A DNA stretch of 64,000 nucleotides from CAVSCD01 sp963726335 (GTDB taxonomy: Bacteria > Acidobacteriota > Aminicenantia > Aminicenantales > UBA8522), in contig CAVSCD010000010.1 in the NCBI GenBank assembly GCA_963726335.1, forward strand, positions 372,001-436,000, given 5' to 3'. Both the position numbers and the translations under genes were made by a program. The notes under the pieces were generated by a model. That model had not been told where the DNA came from and did no database searches. It was given only the letters and a program-made list of their open reading frames with translations. This document shows, in pieces, positions 37,669-45,919 of this stretch. How positions within the stretch are numbered: the stretch's first letter is position 1; each line of letters opens with the position of its first letter.

Positions 37669-40251
37669 TCAGGATTTGGAAAAGATCAGCTTCCCCTTTT
37701 TGTCGACATCGATGTCGACCGTATCGCCCTCCCGAAAGCGGCCCTCCAGGATCTCGAGCGCCAGCGGGTTCTGGACTTCCTGCTGGATCGTGCGTTTGAG
37801 CGGCCGCGCTCCGTAGACCGGGTCAAAGCCGTGCTCGGCGAGAAGCGTGACGGCTTGGGGCGTGATGACGAGCTTGATCTTTCTCTCCTGCAGCCTCTTC
37901 TGGAGCAGGGCGAACTGGAGCTCGACGATCTTGGCGATCGTCGATTTGTCCAGCGCCCGGAAGATGATGAGCTCGTCGATCCGGTTCAGGAACTCGGGCC
38001 GGAATGAGCTTTCCAGGGCTTTCCGGACCTCCTTCTCCATGGCCTCGTAATCCTGGCTGAGATCCTTGATGAACTGGCTGCCGACGTTCGAGGTCATGAT
38101 GATGAGCGTGTTCCGGAAATCGACGGTCCGCCCCTTGCCGTCTGTCAGGCGCCCGTCGTCGAGGATCTGGAGCAGGATGTTGAACACGTCGGGATGGGCC
38201 TTCTCGATCTCGTCGAGGAGGACGATGGCATACGGCCGCCGCTTGATCGCCTCGGTCAGTTGCCCGCCTTCCTCGTACCCGATGTACCCCGGGGGCGCCC
38301 CGATCAGCCGGGAGACGGTGTGCTTCTCCATGTACTCCGACATGTCCAGCCGCACCATGGCCTTCTCGTCGTCGAACAGGAACTCGGCCAGGGCGCGGGC
38401 CAGCTCGGTCTTCCCGACGCCCGTCGGTCCGAGAAAGATGAACGAGCCCAGCGGCCGCGTGGGCTCCTGGAGGCCGGCCCGGGCCCGCCGGATCGTGTCC
38501 GAAACGATGCGCAAGGCCTGGTCCTGGCCGACCACCCGCAGACGCAGCCTGTCTTCCATCTTGATCAACCTCGACACGTCGCCCTCGAGCATTTTGGAAA
38601 CGGGGATGCCGGTCCAGCGCGATACGACCTCGGCGATGTCCTCTTCGTCCACTTCCTCTTTGAGCATCTTGCCCTTCTTCTGGACCTCGGCGAGCTGCGC
38701 CACGAGCTTCCCCATGTCCTTGCCGATCTCGATCAGCCGGCCGTACCGGATCTCAGCCACCCTTTCCAGATTGCCCTGGCGTTCCGCGCTCTGCTCCTCG
38801 ATCTTCAGCGCGTCCTGCTCCTCGGTGAGCTTGTTCATGGCATCGATGAGCGTCTTCTCATTCTGCCATCGCGCTTTGAGGACGGCGCTCTTTTCCCGCA
38901 GCCCGGCCAGCTCCTGGCTCAGCTTGTCGAGGCGGTCCTTCGACCCGGGGTCCGTCTCTTTTTTCAACGCCTGCCGTTCGACTTCGAGCTGCATGATCCG
39001 GCGCTCGAACTCGTCAACCTCCTCGGGCAGGCTGTCGATGGCGATGCGGGTGCGCGAGGCCGCCTCGTCGACCAGGTCGATCGCTTTGTCGGGAAGATAG
39101 CGTCCCGAAATGTAGCGGCTGGACAGCGTGGCCGCCGCCACCAAGGCCGAGTCCTTGATCTTGACGCCGTGGTGGACCTCGTATTTCTCCTTAAGCCCGC
39201 GGAGGATCGAGATCGTGTCCTCGACCGAGGGCTCGCCCACGAAGACCTGCTGGAACCGGCGCTCGAGCGCGGCGTCCTTCTCGATGTATTTCTTGTATTC
39301 GTTGAGGGTCGTCGCTCCGACGCAGCGCAGCTCGCCGCGCGCGAGAGGCGGCTTGAGCATGTTCGACGCGTCCACGGCGCCCTCGGCGGCCCCGGCGCCG
39401 ATGATCGTGTGCAGCTCGTCGATGAACAGGATGACCTCGCCGCTCGCCTCCTTGATTTCTTTGAGGAGCGCCTTCAGCCGGTCCTCGAATTCTCCCCGGA
39501 ACTTGGTGCCGGCGACGAGCGACCCGATGTCGAGCCCGACCAGCCGCTTGTCCTTGAGCGATGTCGGGACATCGCCGTTGGCGATCCGCTGGGCCAGGCC
39601 TTCAACGATGGCCGTCTTCCCCACACCGGCCTCGCCGATGAGCACCGGATTGTTCTTGGTGCGCCGGGAAAGGACCTGGATAACCCTCCGGACCTCGTCC
39701 TCGCGGCCGATGACCGGGTCGAGCTTGCCCTGCCGGGCCAGCTCGGTGAGGTCCCGGCCGTACTTCTGGAGGGTCTGGTACTTACCCTCGGGCTGGGGGT
39801 CGGTGATCCGTTGCGAGCCCCGGATGGAAGCCAGGGCCTGGAGGGCGGCCTCCTCCCGGATGCCGCTTCTTTCGAGCAGGCGGCCCGCCTCGCCCGCTTC
39901 ACCCTTGAGCATGGCGAGGAGGAGATGCTCGGTCGAGACGTATTCGTCCTTGAGCTTTTCGGCCTCCTGCCGCGCCCCGTCCATGACCTGTCGCAGCGCC
40001 GGCGAGAGGAAAACCTCCCCCGCCCCCTGAACCTTGGGCAGCCGCTCGAGCGCCTGACCGGTCTCCTGGCGCAGACGGTCCACGTTAACGCCCACCTTGC
40101 CCAGGACTTCGGGCACGACATTCCCTTCCTGGGTCAGCAGCGACCAGAGAAGATGCTCGGGCGTCAGCTGCTGATGGCCCAACTCTTCGGCCTTGGACTG
40201 GGCCGCCTGAAAGGCTTCCTGCGACATCACGGTGAATCGGTCCCATCTCAT
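37669..40251 (-). CDS. clpB: ATP-dependent chaperone ClpB
   Basis: Hsp100 disaggregase working with DnaK (860 residues). In order: N-domain with two repeats (FTVMSQEAFQAAQSKAEELG), NBD1 with GEAGVGKTAIVEGLAQR, the long coiled-coil M domain (about 400-530) that distinguishes ClpB from ClpA, and NBD2 with GPTGVGKTELARAL. The MSEYMEKHTVSRLIGAPPGY loop is present. No ClpP-binding tripeptide is evident. The chosen ATG is at 40251, though the Met eight residues later (MSQEAFQ) is also possible. A 184-bp mobile element lies 26 bp upstream, so native promoter elements may have been displaced or replaced. Confidence 0.95.
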   Translation of the reverse strand: MRWDRFTVMSQEAFQAAQSKAEELGHQQLTPEHLLWSLLTQEGNVVPEVLGKVGVNVDRLRQETGQALERLPKVQGAGEVFLSPALRQVMDGARQEAEKLKDEYVSTEHLLLAMLKGEAGEAGRLLERSGIREEAALQALASIRGSQRITDPQPEGKYQTLQKYGRDLTELARQGKLDPVIGREDEVRRVIQVLSRRTKNNPVLIGEAGVGKTAIVEGLAQRIANGDVPTSLKDKRLVGLDIGSLVAGTKFRGEFEDRLKALLKEIKEASGEVILFIDELHTIIGAGAAEGAVDASNMLKPPLARGELRCVGATTLNEYKKYIEKDAALERRFQQVFVGEPSVEDTISILRGLKEKYEVHHGVKIKDSALVAAATLSSRYISGRYLPDKAIDLVDEAASRTRIAIDSLPEEVDEFERRIMQLEVERQALKKETDPGSKDRLDKLSQELAGLREKSAVLKARWQNEKTLIDAMNKLTEEQDALKIEEQSAERQGNLERVAEIRYGRLIEIGKDMGKLVAQLAEVQKKGKMLKEEVDEEDIAEVVSRWTGIPVSKMLEGDVSRLIKMEDRLRLRVVGQDQALRIVSDTIRRARAGLQEPTRPLGSFIFLGPTGVGKTELARALAEFLFDDEKAMVRLDMSEYMEKHTVSRLIGAPPGYIGYEEGGQLTEAIKRRPYAIVLLDEIEKAHPDVFNILLQILDDGRLTDGKGRTVDFRNTLIIMTSNVGSQFIKDLSQDYEAMEKEVRKALESSFRPEFLNRIDELIIFRALDKSTIAKIVELQFALLQKRLQERKIKLVITPQAVTLLAEHGFDPVYGARPLKRTIQQEVQNPLALEILEGRFREGDTVDIDVDKKGKLIFSKS

Positions 40252-40276
40252 GGGTCTTACTCCTTCACGTTACTTA

Positions 40277-40460
40277 CCTGACTTATTCATAAAAAGCGCC
40301 TCGTCTTTTTTCCATCTCTCTTTAGGCGGCGCTTTTCACCCTTCGGGCGAGCCGATTCGGCCCCATCGGCTTCGTTCTCGGAGTTCGCTGTACCAAAGAG
40401 TACAGCTTCACCCCTCGGGCCTCGCATCTGGGGGCCGCCTCGATTCGTGAAGTATTCAGG
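40277..40460 (+). mobile_element. 184-bp MITE-like element, copy 1
   Basis: Starts CCTGACTTATTCAT and ends ATTCAGG. The ends are imperfect terminal inverted repeats of about 14-17 bp (CCTGA-TTATTCA type). A second copy, inverted, lies at 45736-45919 with about six substitutions. Inside are a perfect hairpin GCTGTAC...GTACAGC and AAAAGCGCC...GGCGCTTTT. Flanks are CTTA and CTAA, a near match to the CTAG duplication of copy 2. It is non-coding and too short for a transposase, so it would move only with a helper. The ends recall IS1380-type elements, but this is a guess. Confidence 0.85.
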
Positions 40461-40555
40461 CTAATATATAGTATGCCAAAAAACGCGCCGGCTGGGGAAG
40501 TCCGCCCGGAAAAAAGGTTGCATCTCCATCCATGTGATCAGGTGATTGAAAATCG

Positions 40556-40678
40556 GGGTCCTGTCACGGCGCGCCCCTGTGCGTCCTCACGCCTCACCCG
40601 TCAACGACTGCTAGCGCCCTCCCAGGGGAGAGGGGGCCCCGTCGCTCCGGGCGCGCAGGGGCTATCGCCGTGCCACCC
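40556..40678 (+). repeat. Dispersed palindromic repeat, copy D
   Basis: About 123 bp, from GGGTCCTGTCACGGCGCG to CGCCGTGCCACCC, nearly identical in layout to copies A and B. It occupies part of the 527-nt gene-free region between clpB and the small acidic-protein gene, together with the MITE-like element and a promoter. Confidence 0.85.
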
Positions 40679-40733
40679 CTCAGTGAGATCATCACCGTCA
40701 CATGTTTGAAGATGCTTCCCGGAAAAAATCCGC

Positions 40734-40761
40734 TTGACAAACCCCCGAAATTGGCTAATTT
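40734..40761 (+). promoter_or_regulatory. Candidate sigma-70 promoter for the small acidic protein
   Basis: TTGACA (40734-40739), a 16-bp spacer and TAATTT (40756-40761) lie just upstream of the ribosome site GGAG and the ATG at 40779. The region is AT-rich against a GC-rich background. Confidence 0.55.
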
Positions 40762-40778
40762 TCTGGTTGGAGCAGGTC

Positions 40779-41108
40779 ATGGAAGAAATCGAGATCATGA
40801 GCTGGCAGACGCTCGACGCCGTCAGGAAGCGGGCCAAGGTCGTCGAGACCGTGGGCAATCTGCAGACCGGCCACAACATGTCGGTTTTCGGCATCATCGA
40901 GGACGACTTCCTCGAGCTGGCCTACAGCGACTCGGCGGCCAACACTCTTCGGCGGTTCGAGAACCGGGACGAATTCGACGTCGCCCTCGAAGCCCGGAAG
41001 GAGGAGGACGGCGAGGCGCCATTCGAAGAGGACGACCGCGACTACGACGAGGACGAGGAAGACAAAGACGGCGAGCTCGGCGTCGAAGAGGATCCGGAGA
41101 TCTCCTGA
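40779..41108 (+). CDS. Small hypothetical protein with acidic C-terminal tail
   Basis: A 110-residue protein I do not recognise. The N-terminal 65 residues look folded (MSWQTLDAVRKRAKVVETVG, HNMSVFGIIEDDFLELAYSD). The last ~40 are almost all Asp/Glu (DDRDYDEDEEDKDGELG). The ATG at 40779 is preceded by GGAG; an in-frame ATG at 40797 is the alternative. It has its own promoter and is convergent with mutS (10-nt gap). A highly acidic tail can bind basic proteins or metal, or act as a disordered spacer; no function is inferred. Confidence 0.7.
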   Translation: MEEIEIMSWQTLDAVRKRAKVVETVGNLQTGHNMSVFGIIEDDFLELAYSDSAANTLRRFENRDEFDVALEARKEEDGEAPFEEDDRDYDEDEEDKDGELGVEEDPEIS

Positions 41109-41118
41109 CGCGGGCGGC

Positions 41119-43747
41119 TCAGGATTCCCGGAGCTTGACCTTCAGCGCGTTGAGAAGATTCAGCGCTTCGATCGGGGTCAGACCGGAGATCTCACAAGCT
41201 TCGATCTCGTCCCGGATCTCCCTGAGGCGCTCCTGTTCCCTGTCCTCCCTGAAGAGCATGAGCTGGGACTTGTCCCGGCGGGCGCGCGCCGTGTAGGCGA
41301 GACGGGGGCGCCCCCGCCTCGTCGAGCTCGAGCTTCTCCAGGTTGAACAGGACCTCCTTGGCCCGGTCGATGACCGTCCGGGGGATCCCGGCGAGCTTGG
41401 CCACATGGATGCCGTAGCTCTGGTCGGACGGTCCGGGCACGATCTTCCTCAGGAAGATGACCTCGTCTTTCCATTCCTTGACCGCGACGTGGTAGTTCTT
41501 GATCCGTTTCAGGGTCAGGGCGAGCTCGGTCAGCTCATGATAGTGGGTGGCGAATAAGGTCTTCGCCCGGATATCTTCCTGGTCATGGAGGTATTCGGCG
41601 ATGGCCCAGGCCAGGCTCAGACCGTCGAAGGTGCTCGTGCCGCGGCCGATCTCGTCCAGGAGCACGAGGCTCCGCGGCGTGGCGTTGTTGAGGAGGTTGG
41701 CCGTCTCCAGCATCTCGACCATGAAGGTGGACTGGCCGAGGTTCAGGAAATCCGTGGCGCCGATCCGGGTGAAGATGCGGTCGACGACGCCGACGGCGGC
41801 GGCGCCCGCAGGGACGAACGACCCCATCTGGGCCAGGATGGCGATGAGCGCCACCTGCCGCAGGTAGGTCGATTTCCCACCCATGTTCGGCCCCGTAATG
41901 ATGAGGATCTGGTTCTCGTCGCGGTCGAGCAGGACGTCGTTGGGGATGAACGGCTCCGTCAAGGTCCGCTCGATCACGGGGTGGCGCCCGTCCCGGATCG
42001 ACAACCGGTCGGAGGCGTCGACCACCGGCCGCACGTAACCCCCCTGAACGGCCAGCTCCGCCAGGGCGGTGAGAACGTCCAGCTGGGCCACCGCCGAAGC
42101 GATCCGCTGCAGCCGTCCGGTTTCGGCGGCGATCCGGTTCCGGACCTCCGCGAACAGCCGGTATTCGATCTCGGCGCCGCGTTCCTCCGCGGACAGCACT
42201 TTTCCCTCGTATTCCCGGAGCTCCGGCGTGAGGAACCGCTCCGAGCCGGCCAGGGTCTGCTTCCGGGAATAGTCGGACGGAACGAGGTGGAGGTTGGCCT
42301 TGGTGACCTCGATGGAGTAGCCGAAAACCCGGTTGTAGCGGACTTTGAGCGAGGAGATCCCCGTCCGGGCCCGCTCCTTCTGCTCGAGCTGGACGATGAA
42401 CGATTTCCCGGAGCGGCTGACGGCCCGGAGCTCGTCGAGCTCGGCGTCGAAACCGTCCTTGATGATCCCCCCCTCGGTGAGGAGAAACGCGGGCTCTTCG
42501 AGGATCGCCCTGTCGACGAGGTCCCGGACATCCCCGGCGTCGTCCCAGGAGTCGCGCAGACCGGCGACGAGCGGCGCGGCGAATCCCTCGAGCTCGGCCC
42601 GAATCGCGGGCAGCGGCTCGAGCGACCGCTTCAAGGCGATGAGGTCGCGGGGGTGGGCGGCCGCGAGCGAGATCTTGCCGGTCAGGCGTTCCAGGTCGAG
42701 GATGCCCTTGAGCCGTTCGCGGACCTCCCGGCGTTCGACGGGCTTCCGCTGCCACTCCTCGACGGCGTCCAGCCGGCCGTTGATGGCCGCGGGATCGACG
42801 AGCGGCTCGAGGAGCCAGGACTTGAGCAGACGACCGCCCAATGGCGACACGGTCCGGTCGACCACATCGAGGAGCGAGTCCCTCACCCGGCCGTCCCTGA
42901 GGTTCCGGACGAGCTCCAGGTTCCTGATCGTCGCCGCGTCCAGGATGAGGTGGTGGCTGGCGTGCGTAAAGGAGATCTGCCTGACGAGTCCCAGCGAATC
43001 CTTCCGGATCTTTTTCAGATAATAGAGCAGGGCGCCCGCGGCGGACACGGCCAGCTCTTTGTCTTCGAGACCGAACCCGGCGAGTGACGTCACCTGAAAG
43101 TGTTCGAGCAGCAGGCTCCGAGCCTGGGGAGGATCGAAGGCCCAAGCTTCGACCGGACTCCGCAGAGGAGGCTCCGGGCCGCCGAGCCGCGCCAGCTCCG
43201 CGACCGTAGGCTCGTCACCATCCGGGAAAATGATCTCCTTGGGGGACACTCGGTAAAGCTCGTCCTCGAGGCTTCTCGATTCCCGGTCCGTCCCCTGGGT
43301 CGTCCGCAGCCGGCCGGAGGCGAGGTCGATGACGGCCAGTCCCCAGCCGCCGTCGCTCCGGTACAGGCCGGCGATAGTGACGCTGTCCTTGCCGCCCTCG
43401 AGGTCCACTTCGACGGCGGTGCCGGGCGTCAGCACCTTGATCACATCCCTTTTGACGACGCCCTTGGCCTTTTTCGGGTCCTCGAGCTGCTCCGAGACGG
43501 CCACCTTGAAGCCCCGCTTGAGCAGCTTCGCGATATAGGATTCGACGGCGTGATGGGGCACTCCGCACATCGGCACTTTCTGACGCGATGTCAGGGCGAT
43601 TTCCAGGATCGGCGAGGCGGTCCGGGCATCTTCGTAGAACATCTCGTAGAAATCCCCCAGCCGGAAGAGCAGGATGGCATCCGGGTGCGCCGCCTTGAGG
43701 CGGAGGTACTGATCCATCATCGGCGTCGCGGATCGTTCCCGGGTCAT
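41119..43747 (-). CDS. mutS: DNA mismatch repair protein MutS (one frameshift near the C-terminus)
   Basis: Mismatch-recognition ATPase, about 875 residues. The Phe-x-Glu mismatch finger is in LLFRLGDFYEMFYEDA near the N-terminus. The ATPase has Walker A TGPNMGGKSTYLRQ, then LVLLDEIGRGTSTFDG and LFATHYHELTEL. The C-terminal end is split: after LELDEAGAPP near 41305 the frame shifts to DKSQLMLFREDREQERLR and ends GLTPIEALNLLNALKVKL, the normal MutS tail. The start ATG overlaps the DUF2156-gene stop (ATGA). No mutL is in the window. Confidence 0.93.
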
Positions 43748-44622
43748 GGTTTTCTCGACACGTTGTATTTCTCGACAAGATGATGGGGGCTGTAGGACAT
43801 CTTGGCGCGGCGCAGACCGGGGATGCCGCAGTCCTGCTCCCGGTTGATGAACCGGAAGTCCGCCCATTCGTGTCGGATGAACTCGCGGTTGATGAGCTGG
43901 TTCAACCCATCGTAGCCGGGATGCACGATCTCGATGTGGATGACGGCCGTGTCGCGGTTGAGCTGCCCGCCGATGGAAAAGGCGATGACCCGGCCTTCGG
44001 TCTCGAGGATTCCGCCGACGAGGCCGAGCCGGTCGAGATGCGCGCAGGCCTCCTGGATCACCGGCCGCCAGGGTCCGGCGGCGGGGCTGTCGTTCGCGGC
44101 CTTGACCGTCAGCCAATCGTCGAGAAGCTCCTGGCAGGCGGTGAGGTGGGCCGGCGCCATCCTCTGGTACTCATAGGCATGGGCCCTTTCGAACCGGCGG
44201 ATGTGGTTCCGCTTGCCGTCGAACTTCTTACCCTGGAGGGAGATGAGCCCGGCGGACTCATAGACGTAATCGAAGTTATCCCGGTCGGGTCGGCACTGGA
44301 AGGAACCGCAGTGGCGAAGAGCGAAGTCGGCGGCGACCCGGGAAAGCCGCGGGGCGGCCGACAGGCAGAGGTCCACTGTCTCGGGGATCCTTTCTGCACC
44401 TATCGGCTGCAAAAAATACGGGGGCTCGGCCGGCGGTGCGCACAGAACGCACATGTTCCCGTGGATGGACGTGAGCTTCGGCTTCTCGACCTCCCGCCAG
44501 ATGAACATGTTGGCGAACGTCAGCTCGCAGACGTCGGCGGGATGCCGGACCAGCGCGGCGGTGACGAGGTCCAGGTCTTCGAGCCCGAGGGGCTTGAACT
44601 CGGGAAAACGCGGGAGAATCAT
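43744..44622 (-). CDS. DUF2156-domain protein (acyl/aminoacyl-transferase-like)
   Basis: A 292-residue cytosolic protein with two GNAT-like halves as in DUF2156. Conserved points are ELTFANMFIWR at the N-terminus, DNFDYVYESAGLISLQGKKF and KRNHIRRFERAHAYEYQ in the middle, and YDGLNQLINREFI...FRFINREQDCGIPGLRRAKMSYSP at the end. The same fold forms the catalytic domain of lysylphosphatidylglycerol synthases, but this soluble form lacks membrane helices. The substrate is unknown. It overlaps both neighbours by 4 nt (the GNAT gene upstream and mutS downstream), giving one coupled unit. Confidence 0.82.
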   Translation of the reverse strand: MILPRFPEFKPLGLEDLDLVTAALVRHPADVCELTFANMFIWREVEKPKLTSIHGNMCVLCAPPAEPPYFLQPIGAERIPETVDLCLSAAPRLSRVAADFALRHCGSFQCRPDRDNFDYVYESAGLISLQGKKFDGKRNHIRRFERAHAYEYQRMAPAHLTACQELLDDWLTVKAANDSPAAGPWRPVIQEACAHLDRLGLVGGILETEGRVIAFSIGGQLNRDTAVIHIEIVHPGYDGLNQLINREFIRHEWADFRFINREQDCGIPGLRRAKMSYSPHHLVEKYNVSRKP

Positions 44623-45026
44623 CCGCGCCTCCTGACCATCACCGTGCACAGGTCCCGGCGGCAGCCGGTGCACCAGTCCGGATCCCTGACCATGCCGGGG
44701 GGAAATCCGGCCGTCCGCTCGAAACCCAGTCGTTCAAAATAGCCGGGGATGACGGTTGCCAGGTGAACATCCTCCAGCACGCCGGCCAGCAGGGCGAAGA
44801 CGAGATCCCTGCCGATTCCCTGATTCCGGCTCGCGGGATCGACGCCCAGCGCGCAGAGCTCGAGGCAGCCGGCGTGCCGCTTGAGTCCGACGATGCCGTG
44901 CAGCCGGCCGTCCTGCTCGGCGACCCAGAAATCATCCGTCTCCATCCCCGGATAATCGAGCCCGCATTCGGCGGCGAGCCGGACGACCTGTTCCCAATCC
45001 GAGTGGGCTGCTTTCCGAATCGACAT
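44619..45026 (-). CDS. GNAT-family N-acetyltransferase with C-terminal cysteine cluster
   Basis: A 135-residue acetyltransferase. The acetyl-CoA loop is DPASRNQGIGRDLV (about 62-75), and the central strand is LELCALGVD. The last 20 residues hold WCTGCRRDLC, a possible metal site. Overall it resembles short ArgA-like N-acetylglutamate synthases, but this is not certain. It is the first gene of the GNAT-DUF2156-mutS unit and is divergent from pgsA. Confidence 0.82.
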   Translation of the reverse strand: MSIRKAAHSDWEQVVRLAAECGLDYPGMETDDFWVAEQDGRLHGIVGLKRHAGCLELCALGVDPASRNQGIGRDLVFALLAGVLEDVHLATVIPGYFERLGFERTAGFPPGMVRDPDWCTGCRRDLCTVMVRRRG

Positions 45027-45152
45027 GGTGGATATTATACACCTATAATGCGCGGGCGAGGACCGGCGTCGCGAAGAGGGCCGTATGATTCTCCCTGCAA
45101 AAGGCGGAGCGGAGGATCGCGTCCTATCACCGGGTGAACCGGTCCGAACTCA

Positions 45153-45179
45153 TTGACAACCACGGGGGGCTGCTATAGT
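45153..45179 (+). promoter_or_regulatory. Candidate sigma-70 promoter for pgsA
   Basis: TTGACA (45153-45158) and TATAGT (45174-45179) with a 15-bp spacer. A transcript starting about 7 nt after the -10 box would begin only some 7 nt before the pgsA GTG, leaving no room for a Shine-Dalgarno site. Confidence 0.5.
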
Positions 45180-45192
45180 ATTAATCGCTAAA

Positions 45193-45735
45193 GTGAACGC
45201 TCCCCTTGTCCTGACCTGCCTGCGTATCCTGATGATCCCCGCCCTCGTGATCATCCTCCTTTCACAGTTCAAAGGTCAGGAGATCACGGCCTTCGTCATC
45301 TTCCTGGCGGCCGTCCTCACGGACACTCTCGACGGGTTCTGGGCCAGGCGCAGGAATAAGATCACGACCCTCGGTCAGCTCCTGGACCCGACGGCCGACA
45401 AGCTGCTGATCGTCTCCACCCTGGTCTGCCTTGTCGGAACGGGCGTCGTTCCCGCGTGGATGGCGGTGGTCATCATCGGCCGGGAAATCGCCGTCACGGG
45501 CTTCCGGGCGATCGCCTCCTCCCGCGGCATCAACATCCCGGCCTCGGCGCTGGGCAAATTCAAGATGAGTTCCGAGGCCGTGACGATCTGTCTGCTCCTT
45601 CTCGGGGAGCGCATTCTCGGCCCCTATTATCTTCTGGCGAGGATCGGCCTCTGGGTCACCGTCGTCGCCGCCCTGATCTCGGCCGCGGAATACGGCCTCC
45701 GCCACGGCCCGGCTGTTCTGTCAGACCGGCCCTAG
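45193..45735 (+). CDS. pgsA: CDP-diacylglycerol-glycerol-3-phosphate 3-phosphatidyltransferase
   Basis: Commits CDP-diacylglycerol to phosphatidylglycerol synthesis. A 180-residue inner-membrane protein with about five helices. The CDP-alcohol phosphotransferase signature, D-G-x2-A-R-x8-G-x3-D-x3-D, is complete: DGFWARRRNKITTLGQLLDP followed by TADK. The GTG at 45193 is the first in-frame start, giving the typical N-terminus MNAPLVLTCLRI. Its TAG stop is part of the CTAG target site duplicated by the adjacent 184-bp element. Confidence 0.92.
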   Translation: MNAPLVLTCLRILMIPALVIILLSQFKGQEITAFVIFLAAVLTDTLDGFWARRRNKITTLGQLLDPTADKLLIVSTLVCLVGTGVVPAWMAVVIIGREIAVTGFRAIASSRGINIPASALGKFKMSSEAVTICLLLLGERILGPYYLLARIGLWVTVVAALISAAEYGLRHGPAVLSDRP

Positions 45736-45919
45736 CCTGAATTATTCACGAATCGAGGCGGCCCCCAGATGCGAGGCCCGAGGGGTGAAGCTGTACTCTT
45801 TGGTACAGCGAACTCCGAGAACGAAGCAGATGGGGCCGAATCGGCTCGCCCGAAGGGTAAAAAGCGCCGCATAAAGAGAGATGGAAAAAAGACGAGGCGC
45901 TTTTTATGAAAAAGTCAGG
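45736..45919 (-). mobile_element. 184-bp MITE-like element, copy 2 (inverted)
   Basis: Reverse-complement copy of 40277-40460, same length, about 97% identical. It is flanked by a perfect 4-bp direct repeat CTAG (45732-45735 and 45920-45923), the expected target-site duplication. It fills the gap between the convergent pgsA and fabD genes. The fabD stop codon TGA lies inside the element's terminal CCTGA, so insertion set the present end of FabD. Confidence 0.88.

Noticed and set aside
38194..40281. 695-codon open frame opposite clpB
   Set aside because: Shadow of the ClpB codons; no domain or start signal, while ClpB is complete on the minus strand.
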